From NCBI GenBank assembly GCA_046589965.1, contig JBKJVF010000213.1, positions 1 to 16,073 on the forward strand: a stretch of DNA of 16,073 nt, written 5' to 3'. How positions within the stretch are numbered: the first letter of the stretch is position 1; each line of letters starts with the position of its first letter. Positions 1 to 6,997 of the stretch are shown piece after piece. The notes below the pieces were generated by a model that was not told the origin of the DNA, searched no databases, and saw nothing but the letters and a program-made list of their open reading frames with translations. The DNA comes from JAJNPS01 sp046589965. GTDB taxonomy: Bacteria; Pseudomonadota; Alphaproteobacteria; Rhodobacterales; Rhodobacteraceae. The position numbers and the translations under genes were made by a program.

Positions 1-104
1 ATGTGCGGCGGATCGAGGAGTTGATCCAGTGCCCGGTGGCGCTATTGTCCACATCACCGGAACGGGACGACACGATCCTTGTGACCGACCCCTTTGCCGA
101 CTGA
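1..104 (+). CDS. purA: Adenylosuccinate synthetase, C-terminal fragment
   Basis: This is the 3' end of a gene that begins before the window. The first complete codon is at position 3 and the stop TGA is at 102-104, leaving 33 residues. They read VRRIEEL, then CPVALLSTSPERDD, then TILVTDPFAD. This matches the family ending, where E. coli PurA has a RVEEL...STGPDR...DPFDA pattern. The enzyme catalyses the GTP-dependent joining of IMP and aspartate, the first committed step to AMP, in the cytoplasm. The catalytic and GTP-binding parts lie outside the window and cannot be judged. The next gene starts 18 bases downstream on the same strand, so the two may be co-transcribed. Identification rests on the short tail alone but is fairly specific. 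Confidence 0.85.
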   Translation, partial: VRRIEELIQCPVALLSTSPERDDTILVTDPFAD

Positions 105-122
105 TCTGATCGGAGATTTGCC

Positions 123-371
123 TTGGCGTTTGCCTACAAGACCCGCCGACGGTTGGCGCTGCTGATTCTGGTGGTTGGCGTGCCGGCCTATATTGTGGCG
201 GCGGTCACGGTGGTGGGCTTGTTTGATCGCCCGCCGTTCTGGCTGGAGCTTGTGATCTATGTGGGCTTGGGTGTCCTGTGGGCGATGCCTTTCAAGGCTG
301 TATTCCGGGGGATCGGGCAGGTCGATCCTGCGGCGTCTGTGCCTGAAAATGGAAAGGGCGACGGGACCTGA
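123..371 (+). CDS. DUF2842 small membrane protein
   Basis: An 82-residue protein starting at TTG (123-125). A GGAG sits at 112-115, 7 bases upstream, which supports this rare start, and family members also begin MA-x-x-YK-x-RRR. It has two hydrophobic segments, about residues 10-32 and 40-57, joined by GLFDRPPFW. After the second come a short WAMPFKAVFRGIGQ motif and a polar tail. I recognise the pattern as the alphaproteobacterial DUF2842 family, whose function is unknown. Two inner-membrane helices are inferred from hydrophobicity. It lies 18 bases after purA, which may reflect shared transcription rather than shared function. It converges on the acidic-protein gene with a 34-base gap in which I see no clear terminator hairpin. 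Confidence 0.8.
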   Translation: MAFAYKTRRRLALLILVVGVPAYIVAAVTVVGLFDRPPFWLELVIYVGLGVLWAMPFKAVFRGIGQVDPAASVPENGKGDGT

Positions 372-405
372 TCCCATCGCCCCGACGTATTGAATTGGCG
401 GGCAG

Positions 406-3156
406 TTACGCCTGGGCCGCAATCTTGCGGGCGTCGGCCAGGATCAACGCGCCATCCTGCAGGGCGTATTGGCCGCGGCGTTTCTTGATGAAATCGCCGG
501 TCCGCAGCAGTTGGCCAAAGCTGCGCAGCACATCCTCGCGTTGGAAATCGCCCGGTTCGCCATGGGCCTCGATCTGGCGCAAAAGCTGCGGGCGACTGAA
601 CGAGGGCATATCCTCGACTTCCATCGCATAGGCGGCTGCGGCTTGCAGCAGGCTCGGCAGGTCTTCGGCACCCAAGCGTTCGGCAAATTCCGAAAACGAA
701 CGCGGATCGGCAAAGATCGCGGCATCGTCGAAATTGTCGTCGTCTTCGACCTCAGGCTCGATCACGGCAACGGCGTCCACCAGCGGCTCGGCGATGGCTG
801 CTGCACCGGACCCGGCCCCGATGCGGCGCGGACGCACCGGCATCACGGGCGCGGACGGAGTTGGGATCGGGGCAGGCGCGGGGGTCGAGGCCACTGCCGA
901 AATGGGCGCGGTCGAGGCCACTTTCGGGCGGTCGATGCGCTGTTCGGAAACCAGCACGAGCGGTCCCGGACGGTCGCTGGTCATGCCAGGTGCCGGGATG
1001 TCGCTGGTTTGCGACGGGCGGACTGCGCGGGCCAGATCATCGCGGTAGGGGTCGATACGTTCTTCTTCGGGCGCCGTGGCTTTGCCGCGGCTGACCCTGC
1101 GGTCGGCAATGGTCGCGGCGACAGCGGCCTTCAGGTGCGCAATGGCCGACAGGCGGCGACGGCTTTCGGGACCGGCCATTTCGGTATCGGCCTGCCGCAT
1201 CAGGCGGGCAACGTCGGCATCCTTGTCGCCATCGAGCGCATCGGGATCGCCGTCGGCAGCGGCAAGCTCGGCCGCCAATTCCGCCTCGGCGGCGTCAGAG
1301 AGGTTCATCGCTGCATGAGCACTGCGCAGCGGCATCGGACCGGCGTCACCCAGCATCGTCGGGCGTTCGGTGGTGCCCGGACGGCGGACCTTGATCACCC
1401 GTGCCCGCGCCAGTTGAGCCTTGGACAAGAGGCCCGCATTGGCGTCGTCGCCAAGATCGTCGGGATCCAGGTCTTCATCGTCTGACATGGTCGGCGCGTC
1501 ATCGCGGGTTTCAGACATGTCTGCTTTGGCGGGCGCAATGTCTTCGGCCGAAGCGGCAACGCTATGGTCGGCAACATCGTCCAGATCGTCCCGGAAGGCA
1601 GGGGCGTCGGGCTCGTCCATCGTTTCGTCCGCAGCCTCGGCTACTTCTTCCGCGATCATTTCGGGCAGGTCGTAGATGTCGCTTGCTTCGACGGAGCGCA
1701 GTTCTTCGACCAGATCGGGCGACACCGGCGGTTCGTCCTCGGGCAGGATGTCCGCAAAGTAAAGGTCGTCCGCACCGGGTTCGACGGGGTCGTCGTAAAT
1801 TGCCTCCAACAGGACGGCCTCGGCCTGATGCGGGGCTTGTGCCATCGTCGCAATCATGTCGGAAAGATAGCTGCCTTCGGCGGCATCGGCAGTGAAGTCG
1901 GCGCCCTGATCGACGCGCGGCGAATCCTCGCGCCCAAGGATCAGGCGCTGCAGCAAGTCCGATTCGTTCGTCTTCCCGGCGACCGCGTTGGGATCGGTTT
2001 CAGATCCGGCAACCAGCGCGTCGGTGTCCTCGCCCAGCATTACGGCTGCGACTTCGACGACGTCTTCATCGGCGGCAGGGTCCGCGATTTCGATGTCGTC
2101 TGCCACTACGACTTCGACGAGATCTTCTTCGGCGGCCAGCTCTGCGATTTCGATAGCCTCCGCCATTTCGGCGGCAGCTTCGATGACGTCCTCGGCATCA
2201 CTGTCCGCGACGTCACCGTCGTCATCAGAATCAAGGGCGACAGGGGCGTCGAAATCCAGCGCCTCTATATCGTCGGCCAGGGCTTCATCCATGACCGGCG
2301 ACGCAACCTCTGTCGGTTCCGGCGCGGGCGAGGTCGCGACGTGGTCTATCACGTCGACGGGTTCAAAGGTGTCGGCAAAGATGTTCGTGATATCGTCGGC
2401 ATCTTGCAGCGCGCCATTGACCATCTGCGGCTGGACGTCTGCAACATCAGCCTCCGGCGCAGGCGAAGGGGGAGAGAGCTCGGCCACGTCGACGGCTTCG
2501 ACGGCGGGAACGTCATCTTGCGCCACCGTTGCGGCAGCCTCGGCCAAAACCTCGGCGGCAGTCTGGATGGGTTCTGCAGACACCTCGGTGTCGGAAAAAT
2601 CGGGCGACAGATCGACCGTCAGGGCCTCGAATGCAGGTTCTACGTCCTCGTCATAGGATGGACGCACATCGAAATGCTCGTCTTCGTAAAGATCGCTGGC
2701 TTCATCCGCGGCCCAGACAACGGCAGCAGTCACTGCGGTCGCGGCAGGGGCGATATCTGCATCAGACGTGGCGCGGCGCAGGCGGAGCAGCCGCGCGGCC
2801 ACGCTTTCCTCGGCCCCGGTATCGGAGGTGGCATCCAGCGTCGGGGTGACGGTCTGCGGTTGCGGCGCGGGTTCGGCGGGCGCCTGCATGGGTGACATGG
2901 CATCGCCAGTGCGCAGGGTGACGCCGTTTTCACTGATCTTGGCCTCGACCCGGCGCTGCACTTCGCGTTCGGCGATCCGGTGCAACATGGCCGCGTCGGG
3001 CGTCGGGGGTTCCGCCCCGAAATACCGGTCATCAGCCGCAAGGTCGCGGAAATACTCCGCGATCGCCTTCATCGTCGTGAAGGGATCGTCAAAGCCTTCC
3101 AGCGTACAGCTGAAAGTGCCATAGGAGACGGTAAGTATCTTATTCGCCTCGGTCAT
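406..3156 (-). CDS. Long acidic repeat-bearing protein of unknown function with conserved ends
   Basis: A 916-residue protein that I cannot assign a function. It appears modular. Residues 1 to about 85 are well-ordered sequence (KILTVSYGTFSCTLEGFDD, then DDRYFGAEPPTPDA, then a helical REVQRRVEAKI). Roughly residues 110-565 are dominated by Asp, Glu, Ala and Val with little else, so probably disordered. About 312-372 holds degenerate 20-residue repeats. A more basic block around 580-695 contains ARARVIKVRRPG and a helix RLSAIAHLKAAVAATIADRR. A Pro/Ala linker with TPAPAPIPTPSAP follows. The last ~100 residues are again ordered, with FSRPQLLRQI, REDVLRSFGQLLRTG and KKRRGQYAL, a helix-helix-wing order suggesting a winged helix (inference). 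There is no signal peptide or membrane segment, so it is probably cytoplasmic. Start ATG has AAGGGG about 10 bases upstream. The gene stands alone, divergent from thiN. I recognise the two ends from Rhodobacterales proteins of unknown function. Confidence 0.85.
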   Translation of the reverse strand: MTEANKILTVSYGTFSCTLEGFDDPFTTMKAIAEYFRDLAADDRYFGAEPPTPDAAMLHRIAEREVQRRVEAKISENGVTLRTGDAMSPMQAPAEPAPQPQTVTPTLDATSDTGAEESVAARLLRLRRATSDADIAPAATAVTAAVVWAADEASDLYEDEHFDVRPSYDEDVEPAFEALTVDLSPDFSDTEVSAEPIQTAAEVLAEAAATVAQDDVPAVEAVDVAELSPPSPAPEADVADVQPQMVNGALQDADDITNIFADTFEPVDVIDHVATSPAPEPTEVASPVMDEALADDIEALDFDAPVALDSDDDGDVADSDAEDVIEAAAEMAEAIEIAELAAEEDLVEVVVADDIEIADPAADEDVVEVAAVMLGEDTDALVAGSETDPNAVAGKTNESDLLQRLILGREDSPRVDQGADFTADAAEGSYLSDMIATMAQAPHQAEAVLLEAIYDDPVEPGADDLYFADILPEDEPPVSPDLVEELRSVEASDIYDLPEMIAEEVAEAADETMDEPDAPAFRDDLDDVADHSVAASAEDIAPAKADMSETRDDAPTMSDDEDLDPDDLGDDANAGLLSKAQLARARVIKVRRPGTTERPTMLGDAGPMPLRSAHAAMNLSDAAEAELAAELAAADGDPDALDGDKDADVARLMRQADTEMAGPESRRRLSAIAHLKAAVAATIADRRVSRGKATAPEEERIDPYRDDLARAVRPSQTSDIPAPGMTSDRPGPLVLVSEQRIDRPKVASTAPISAVASTPAPAPIPTPSAPVMPVRPRRIGAGSGAAAIAEPLVDAVAVIEPEVEDDDNFDDAAIFADPRSFSEFAERLGAEDLPSLLQAAAAYAMEVEDMPSFSRPQLLRQIEAHGEPGDFQREDVLRSFGQLLRTGDFIKKRRGQYALQDGALILADARKIAAQA
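2041..2220 (-). repeat. Degenerate 60-base tandem repeat inside the acidic-protein gene
   Basis: Bases 2041-2100 and 2101-2160 align without gaps and agree at about 46 of 60 positions by my count. Both share the cores acttcgacga and cgatttcgat. A third, weaker copy lies in 2161-2220. In the protein (read on the minus strand) the two good copies give IEIAELAAEEDLVEVVVADD followed by IEIADPAADEDVVEVAAV. An earlier, weaker unit is DSDAEDVIEAAAEMAEA. The unit is exactly 20 codons, so copy-number change would stay in frame. Confidence 0.7.
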
Positions 3157-3305
3157 CAGACGGCCGCCCCTTTGCAGTTCGCACCACGTTCCAGTGCCAG
3201 CAGTGTTGCCCTATTCCATGGACAGAGAAGGGTGATTTGATGGATTGTTTGTGTTCTTGAGTTGAGATCAACGCCACAATTGACAACAGTATCGGCAGGA
3301 ATCAG
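3157..3305. other. Divergent intergenic region, acidic-protein gene / thiN
   Basis: The 149 bases must hold the promoters of both the minus-strand acidic-protein gene and the plus-strand thiN. I see no good sigma-70 promoter. A perfect TTGACA at 3280-3285 exists, but its -10 would fall on the thiN start codon. I find no thiamine-pyrophosphate riboswitch (no THI-box-like core) and no strong hairpin. Confidence 0.4.
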
Positions 3306-3962
3306 GTGATTGTCGAATCTTCAAGCGCGATCACTCTGGTGGGTGGCGGCACCTTGCCGCGCCGTGATCTGACGGTGGCCATGGCCCGTGCCCCGCGACT
3401 GGTGGCGGTTGATGGTGGCGCGAACCGGCTGGTGGATTGGGGGCTGGTGCCCGAGGCGGTGATTGGCGACATGGATTCCGTCAGGCCGGATGTCCGGGCG
3501 GCCTTGCCTGCGAAAATCCTGCACGAAATGGCTGAACAGGACACCACCGATTTCGACAAGGCGCTGCGGTCGGTGCGCGCGCCTTTGGTGCTGGCGGTCG
3601 GGTTTCAAGGTGCGCGGCTGGACCACGGCTTGGCGGTTCTGACGGCATTGGTGGCGCATGCGCGACAAGCCTGCATCGTCATCGGGGCTGCGGATATCGT
3701 CTTTCATGCGCCCCCCAGGATTGGTCTGACCATGCGAACAGGGGACCGCCTGTCTTTGTTCCCGATGGCGCAGGTCACGGGGCGCGGCACGGGCCTGCGC
3801 TGGCCCATTGATGGCATCACCTTTGCGCCCGATGGGATGATCGGCACGTCAAATCAGGTGGTTGCACGGCGGGTGGAGCTGGAGTTCGATAGACCCGGAA
3901 TGCTGGTCATCTTGCCGCGCCAAAGGCTGGATGCAGCGATTGCGGCGCTTTCGGGTCAATGA
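3306..3962 (+). CDS. thiN: Thiamine diphosphokinase (thiamine pyrophosphokinase)
   Basis: A 218-residue cytoplasmic enzyme, normal length for the family. It transfers pyrophosphate from ATP to thiamine to make the cofactor thiamine diphosphate (EC 2.7.6.2). Family motifs appear in order: VAVDGGAN (33-40), GDMDS (54-58), the metal/ATP-site QDTTDFDKAL (78-87), and R104-x-DH (106-107) in GARLDH. The C-terminal half is a beta-rich thiamine-binding region with GDRLSLFP and GTSNQV. The start is GTG (3306-3308) with AGGA at 3297-3300, 5 bases upstream. No other thiamine gene is adjacent, so it probably serves salvage or final activation on its own. Its last 7 bases overlap the end of the convergent exporter gene. 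The symbol follows the bacterial/eukaryotic-type TPK family and not ThiL, which phosphorylates thiamine monophosphate. Confidence 0.92.
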   Translation: MIVESSSAITLVGGGTLPRRDLTVAMARAPRLVAVDGGANRLVDWGLVPEAVIGDMDSVRPDVRAALPAKILHEMAEQDTTDFDKALRSVRAPLVLAVGFQGARLDHGLAVLTALVAHARQACIVIGAADIVFHAPPRIGLTMRTGDRLSLFPMAQVTGRGTGLRWPIDGITFAPDGMIGTSNQVVARRVELEFDRPGMLVILPRQRLDAAIAALSGQ

Positions 3963-4885
3963 CCCGGCAGCGCGCGTGACGTCATGCGTTCACGCCAGAT
4001 GATGTAAAGGCCGGACCCGGTGATGATCGCGATGCCGATCCAGGTGATGCCATTCGGAAAATCGCCAAAGACCAGATAGCCGTAGATCACCGCCGAGACG
4101 AGTTCGGTATAATGCAAAGGTGCGAGGGTCGCGGAGGGTGCGTATTTCAGCGCATAGGTGATGCACATATGGCTGACCGTTGCCCAGAACCCCACACCTA
4201 ACAGCCAGATCCAGGCAACGCCCTGCGGCATCACCGGATCAAGAACCGTGTTGCCTGACCCGTCGAACGCCACCATCGCGATCAGGCAAATGATGCTGCC
4301 GATCCACGAGGTGTGCACCTGCATCATCACCGGATGCATCAGCGGTGACGCCGCACGCGTGATCAGCATGTAAAAGGCAAAGGAAAACGCGCAGCCAAGC
4401 GGGTAGAGCGCGACCCAGCCGTAGATGTCCAAGGACGGCTGGATGACCAAAAGCGCACCACCGAATCCCACCACCGATGCGGCGATCCGGCGCGGGCCGA
4501 TGCTGTCACCAAACAAAAGGTATCCCATAACCAGCAAGATGAAGGGCTCGACAAAGACAATCGCCAGCGCGTCGGCAATCGGCATGACTTCCACTGCCGC
4601 GACAAAGGTGAAGGTCGAAGCGATCAGCAGCAGGGCGCGCACGAACATCAGACCAAAGGTTTTTCGATCAAGCTGCCAGCCAAGGCCCATCCAGACTGCC
4701 ACCGGAACCATCAAAGCGCATTGCAGCACGAAGCGGGTCGTCGTGATCTGACCCACCGGGATGGTGTCGGTGGCAAGCTTGGCGCTGACATCTAGCAGTG
4801 GGGCCAGAACGCAAAAGGCCAGCATCAGGCCGACGCCGCGATAGGTGTGGTCGATCACATTTGCTGGGGCGATTGCTGCTGTCAT
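3956..4885 (-). CDS. EamA-type drug/metabolite (DMT superfamily) transporter
   Basis: A 309-residue inner-membrane protein with about ten hydrophobic segments in two EamA-like halves. The first half includes FVEPFILLVMGYLLFGD and the second YTELVSAVIYGYLVFGDFP. This repeated 'E-x(8-10)-GYL-x-FGD' pattern at the end of each half is typical of the family. Members export amino acids, metabolites or drugs, and the substrate cannot be read from sequence. I chose the ATG at 4883-4885 because the longer open frame (to 5068) adds Arg/Ser-rich residues that are antisense-like overlap of the serine dehydratase gene. The ribosome binding site is weak (AGGCGG directly before the ATG). The gene starts 10 bases after the stop of the serine dehydratase and was probably co-transcribed with it, so export of an amino acid or of a serine-linked compound is a reasonable guess. 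Its end overlaps thiN by 7 bases. Confidence 0.88.
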   Translation of the reverse strand: MTAAIAPANVIDHTYRGVGLMLAFCVLAPLLDVSAKLATDTIPVGQITTTRFVLQCALMVPVAVWMGLGWQLDRKTFGLMFVRALLLIASTFTFVAAVEVMPIADALAIVFVEPFILLVMGYLLFGDSIGPRRIAASVVGFGGALLVIQPSLDIYGWVALYPLGCAFSFAFYMLITRAASPLMHPVMMQVHTSWIGSIICLIAMVAFDGSGNTVLDPVMPQGVAWIWLLGVGFWATVSHMCITYALKYAPSATLAPLHYTELVSAVIYGYLVFGDFPNGITWIGIAIITGSGLYIIWRERMTSRALPGH

Positions 4886-4895
4886 CCGCCTGTGC

Positions 4896-6275
4896 CTAGC
4901 AGTTCGGGACGTTGACGGCGAGGCCGCCGAGCGAGGTTTCCTTGTATTTTTCGTGCATGTCGCGTCCCGTCTGGCGCATTGTCTCGATACAGGCGTCAAG
5001 GCTGACGAGGTGGATGCCATCGCCGCGCATGGCCAGACTGGCCGCAGAAACGGCCTTGATGGCGCCAAGGCCGTTGCGTTCGATGCACGGGACCTGCACC
5101 AGACCCTTTACCGGGTCGCAGGTCATGCCGAGGTGATGCTCCAGCGCGATTTCGGCGGCGTTTTCGACCTGTTCGGGCGTGCCGCCCAAAACTGTGGCAA
5201 GGCCTGCGGCGGCCATTGCGGCGGCCGATCCCACCTCGGCCTGACAGCCGCATTCAGCGCCGGAGATGGAGGCGTTGTGCTTGCACAGGCCGCCGATGGC
5301 GGCGGCCGTCAGTAGGAAATCGCCCAACTGGCTGCGGCTGGCGCCGGGGACGTGGTCAAGCCAATAGCGGATCACGGCGGGCACGACGCCAGCCGCGCCG
5401 TTGGTGGGGGCGGTGACAACCTGTCCGCCTGCCGCGTTTTCCTCGTTCACCGCCATCGCGTAGAGCGACATCCAGTCGTTGATCGTGTGCGGCGGGGTCA
5501 TGTTCAGCCCGCGTTCGGCCATCAGCGCCTCGTGGATGCCACGGGCGCGGCGGCGGACCTTCAGGCCCCCTGGCAAGATGCCGGTGCCAAGCATGCCACG
5601 GTCGATACAATCGGTCATGACCTGCCAAATCCGTTCCATCCCGGCTTCAAGTTCGGCGGCGGTCCTGTGAGTCAGTTCATTGGCGCGTTTCATCTGCGCG
5701 ATGGTCTTGCCCGACGATTTCGCCATCGCCAGCATTTCGGCGGCGGTCTCGAAGGGGAAGGGGACGTTTGCCTTGGGGCGGGCCTTCTTGTCGGTGGTCG
5801 CGGCAAGCTCGTCGGAGGTCAGCACGAACCCCCCGCCGATGGAATAGTAGGTCTCGGACAGAATCACGTCGCCTTGGGCATCCGTGGCGCGCAGGATGAG
5901 GCCGTTGGCATGGCCGGGCAGGGCGGGGCCAAAGTCAAATTGCAGGTCAGTCCTGGGGTCGAATTGCAGGGGCGGCAGGCCGGGGACCTCGATCAGTTTG
6001 CTGTCCCGTATCCGGGCGAGGGCCGCATCGGCCTTGTCCGCGTCATAGGTGGCGGGCAGAAAACCGGCGAGACCAAGCACGGTTGCGCGGTCAGTCGCGT
6101 GACCGACGCCGGTAAAGGCGAGGCTGCCGTGAAGGCTGGCGCACAGGCCGCTGGGATGGAACGGCGATGCGCGCAACAGGTCCAGGAACATGCCCCCCGC
6201 CACCATCGGCCCCATCGTGTGGGAGGATGACGGCCCAACGCCGATCTTGAACATGTCGAAGACAGAAAGGAACAT
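4896..6275 (-). CDS. sdaA: L-serine ammonia-lyase (L-serine dehydratase), [4Fe-4S] single-chain type
   Basis: A 459-residue enzyme deaminating L-serine to pyruvate and ammonia (EC 4.3.1.17) in the cytoplasm. The N-terminal domain begins FDMFKIGVGPSSSHTMGP (6-23), the family's serine-binding/regulatory signature. The catalytic domain has TAPTNGAAGVVPAV (288-301), CKHNASISGAECGCQAEVGS (331-350), TCDPVKGLVQVPC (385-397) and ends in Cys459. Cys344, Cys386 and Cys397 are the expected cluster ligands. A C-terminal cysteine is known in the Legionella enzyme to bind the fourth iron as a 'tail-in-mouth' inhibitor displaced by serine. Start ATG 6273-6275 is chosen because the family begins MFLSVFD. The in-frame extension upstream is Pro/Arg-rich and overlaps the GST gene. 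It lies 16 bases after the upstream GST gene and 10 before the exporter. Confidence 0.96.
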   Translation of the reverse strand: MFLSVFDMFKIGVGPSSSHTMGPMVAGGMFLDLLRASPFHPSGLCASLHGSLAFTGVGHATDRATVLGLAGFLPATYDADKADAALARIRDSKLIEVPGLPPLQFDPRTDLQFDFGPALPGHANGLILRATDAQGDVILSETYYSIGGGFVLTSDELAATTDKKARPKANVPFPFETAAEMLAMAKSSGKTIAQMKRANELTHRTAAELEAGMERIWQVMTDCIDRGMLGTGILPGGLKVRRRARGIHEALMAERGLNMTPPHTINDWMSLYAMAVNEENAAGGQVVTAPTNGAAGVVPAVIRYWLDHVPGASRSQLGDFLLTAAAIGGLCKHNASISGAECGCQAEVGSAAAMAAAGLATVLGGTPEQVENAAEIALEHHLGMTCDPVKGLVQVPCIERNGLGAIKAVSAASLAMRGDGIHLVSLDACIETMRQTGRDMHEKYKETSLGGLAVNVPNC

Positions 6276-6291
6276 GGAATGGCTTTCGGAT

Positions 6292-6957
6292 TCAGGTGGG
6301 GGCGGTAAAGGGTGTTGGACCAAGGTTGTCGGTCTTGGCCGCAGCAAGGGCGGCGGGGCGTTGTTCGAGCGCGGCGAATAACGCAAAAAGGGCGGGGAAA
6401 TCACGGGCCGGCCAGCGGGCGGGGTGGCCAGGTTCCAATGTGCTGATCCACCGCATCAGGGTGGCGAGAAAGTAGCCAAGGACGGATGGCGCGTCAGGTG
6501 AGAGCCATGAGGGTCGGTCGCGCGCAACCATCTGATCAAGCAGCACCAAATCGTCGCGCAGGCGGGCAGTTGCGGTCAGGGTAACGGCGGCAGCGGCCTC
6601 TGGTCCGGCGACACGCTCGGGGTGGAAGATCTGCATGGTGGTCGGATGCACTTCGTTGGTGACAAAGATGAACCATTTCAGAAACGCTGCCCGTTCCGGG
6701 CTGTTCGGGGCAGGTGCAAGTCGCCCATGCTTTTCAGACAGATAAAGCAAGATCGCGGCTGTCTCGAAGATCGCGCCATCGGGTGTTTCCAGCACCGGGA
6801 TTTTGCCCAATGGCTGCAGGGCGCGATAAGCCGGACTGTCAAGTGCGCCGCCTGCCCGGTCGATGGTGACGGCGGTATAGGGCACGCCGAGTTCTTCGAG
6901 GACGAGACGGACAATCAGGGCGGCGCTGTCGGGCCAGGTGTGCAGGATGTAGGTCAT
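6292..6957 (-). CDS. Glutathione S-transferase family protein (second of a tandem pair)
   Basis: A 221-residue cytoplasmic protein. The N-terminal thioredoxin-fold domain begins YILHTWPDSAALIVRLVLEE (3-22). It includes the cis-proline and glutathione gamma-glutamyl-binding signature IPVLETPDGAIFETAAI (53-69). The rest is the all-helical domain with FLKWFIFVTNEVHP and LMRWISTLEPGHP. The position of a catalytic Ser/Tyr/Cys is unclear; Ser11 is the best candidate, so activity cannot be asserted. Start ATG 6955-6957 has CCAAGG 7 bases upstream, and longer starts give Arg/Pro-rich sequence overlapping the neighbouring gene. It is clearly paralogous to the gene immediately upstream (matching LHxxPDS, GxIPxLETPxG, LKWxxFVxN and GPxxFTAP). 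It lies 40 bases after that gene and 16 before sdaA, so a shared transcript is likely. Confidence 0.88.
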   Translation of the reverse strand: MTYILHTWPDSAALIVRLVLEELGVPYTAVTIDRAGGALDSPAYRALQPLGKIPVLETPDGAIFETAAILLYLSEKHGRLAPAPNSPERAAFLKWFIFVTNEVHPTTMQIFHPERVAGPEAAAAVTLTATARLRDDLVLLDQMVARDRPSWLSPDAPSVLGYFLATLMRWISTLEPGHPARWPARDFPALFALFAALEQRPAALAAAKTDNLGPTPFTAPT

Positions 6958-6997
6958 GAATGAACCTTGGTGGCGGCAGGCGAGGGTTGCAAGCAGG

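Noticed and set aside
469..2895. Long plus-strand open frames (for example 469-1485 and 1564-2895) opposite the acidic-protein gene
   Set aside because: They are antisense to a gene with biased GC-rich codons, which removes stops on the other strand. Their translations are Arg/Gly/His-rich with no recognisable motif.
3280..3285. TTGACA as a -35 element for thiN
   Set aside because: With normal spacing the -10 would fall at 3303-3308, on the start codon, and the bases there do not resemble TATAAT.
3157..3305. TPP riboswitch in front of thiamine diphosphokinase
   Set aside because: No THI-box-like conserved core or three-way junction pattern is visible in the 149-base gap.
4886..5068. Longer start for the EamA exporter (to 5068)
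   Set aside because: The added residues overlap the sdaA C-terminus in another frame and are Arg/Ser-rich. The family starts shortly before its first membrane helix.
5352..6230. Plus-strand open frame of 292 codons opposite sdaA
   Set aside because: It lies wholly within a confidently identified enzyme gene, has a low-complexity Gly/His/Arg composition and has no domain.
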